A stretch of 6,795 bases of DNA from Stagnihabitans sp038323315 (GTDB lineage Bacteria; Pseudomonadota; Alphaproteobacteria; Rhodobacterales; Rhodobacteraceae): NCBI GenBank assembly GCA_038323315.1, contig JBBQGU010000218.1, positions 1 to 6,795 on the forward strand, given 5' to 3'. Under the pieces are notes generated by a model. That model was not told the DNA's origin and made no database searches. It worked only from the letters and a program-made list of their open reading frames with translations. Made by a program: the position numbers and the translations under genes. Every line of letters starts with the position of its first letter. Within the stretch, counting starts at the first letter, position 1. Positions 6,433 to 6,795 of this stretch are shown here, piece after piece.

Positions 6433-6557
6433 AGCCATGTCCGTGGTCAGGCCAGGCTTCGCGCCGCTGTCAACCTCGGCCTTCTTGACCAATTCATGCA
6501 GCGTATGCGCCGCACAACCAATCTTTGCGGCGATCAACGAAACGTAACCGCCCGATT
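6433..6557 (-). pseudogene. IS3-family OrfA remnant
   Basis: Minus-strand codons read SLIAAKIGCAAHTLHELVKKAEVD and then SGAKPGLTTDMA, the central part of an IS3-type OrfA helix-turn-helix protein. The first third or so is missing, and after Ala at 6433 the frame passes directly into OrfB sequence at about 6425 in another frame. The leucine-zipper part of OrfA and the start of OrfB have therefore been deleted together. Not functional. Confidence 0.78.
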
Positions 6558-6795
6558 GTGACCGCCTGCCTGCTTGGTCTGGAGCGGCGGCGTCGGTGGC
6601 GGGATGAGGACAAGGTGAGGATTGTCGGGGTCGGCGGCGTGACTGTGACACAACTGGCGCATCATCATGAGGTCACGCGGCAGCAGATTTATGCTTGGCG
6701 GCATGAGCTGAAGAAGAAGGGGTTGTTGCCACCGTCGCGCGGCATGGCTTTTCTTCCGGTGGACTTTTCCAATCTGCACAATGGGTCAGCGGGCA
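6558..6795 (+). CDS. IS66-family OrfA (TnpA), partial at right edge
   Basis: From GTG 6558 the plus frame gives LLGLERRRRWRDEDKVRIV, then VTVTQLAHHHEVTRQQIYAWRH, then ELKKKGL and MAFLPVDF, and is open for 79 codons to the edge. This is the small helix-turn-helix protein of IS66 elements (HEVTRQQIYAWR is the recognition part). Relatives have two or three more residues between RIV and GVTVTQ, so a short in-frame loss is likely. The GTG has no Shine-Dalgarno and lies at the junction with the IS3 remnant, and no IS66 end is visible to its left, so the gene may be 5'-truncated and silent. The TnpB and TnpC genes would lie to the right. Confidence 0.75.
   Translation, partial: MTACLLGLERRRRWRDEDKVRIVGVGGVTVTQLAHHHEVTRQQIYAWRHELKKKGLLPPSRGMAFLPVDFSNLHNGSAG

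Larger units (their letters stand above)
5760..6557 (-). mobile_element. Degenerate IS3-family insertion sequence
   Basis: The right end is intact: a TGAACC-type IS3 terminus starts at 5760 and runs inward through CCCCCGGGTTTGCCGGAGG to the orfB stop at 5800-5802. The matching left terminus is not found near 6557, where orfA similarity ends against IS66-like sequence. Full-length members are about 1.2 kb or more, so this copy of about 0.8 kb has lost a third or more through a left-end truncation and at least three internal deletions or frameshifts. It interrupts the IS21 fragment and cannot move by itself. Confidence 0.8.

Noticed and set aside
1..6795. CRISPR array, tRNA, rRNA, toxin-antitoxin or phage defence genes
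   Set aside because: No regularly spaced repeats, cloverleaf or matching protein motifs were seen on either strand.

Overview
The window looks like a GC-rich alphaproteobacterial chromosome or megaplasmid segment, most likely from the Rhodobacteraceae or a relative. That placement is an inference from base composition, the oxidase gene set and the types of insertion sequence, not from a search. It splits into two parts: a heme-copper oxidase cluster (about 1-4895) and a strip of broken insertion sequences (about 5446-6795), joined by a 0.55-kb stretch with no convincing gene.

The oxidase cluster reads mostly on the minus strand. ctaG (4197-4895), a copper-delivery assembly factor, overlaps a CopD/HemJ-like four-helix membrane gene (3691-4200) by four bases. 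A plus-strand DUF2231 membrane gene (3200-3721) converges on that pair, with its 3' end overlapping by 31 bp. It is transcribed divergently from the oxidase structural genes: subunit II (2504-3127) and, overlapping it by ATGA, a long subunit I-III fusion (complement of <1-2507) that runs off the left edge, nearly complete at 835 codons. This fusion has no stop codon inside the window. The 72-bp divergent gap holds a perfect 8-bp inverted repeat that is a good operator candidate.

The main point of biological interest is that the oxidase departs from a canonical cytochrome c oxidase at precise positions. Subunit II keeps the fold and the first ligand His140, but the other CuA positions are Ser175, Ser179, Tyr183 and His186 instead of Cys, Cys, His and Met, so it cannot hold a normal CuA centre. 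Subunit I keeps all heme and CuB ligands, the Glu and the cross-link Tyr, but has Met348 at the spot of the K-channel lysine and lacks the D-channel asparagines. The enzyme may be a quinol oxidase, or take electrons from another donor, or be altered in proton pumping; the sequence alone cannot say which.

The right part is an insertion-sequence graveyard. It holds an IS21-type IstA fragment with an in-frame TAG, cut by the end of an IS3-family element whose orfA and orfB carry internal deletions that remove two of the three DDE residues. That element abuts the 5' part of an IS66-type orfA that leaves the window on the right. I found no tRNA, rRNA, CRISPR array or defence system, and no wholly new system; the CuA-less oxidase is the item that deserves follow-up.
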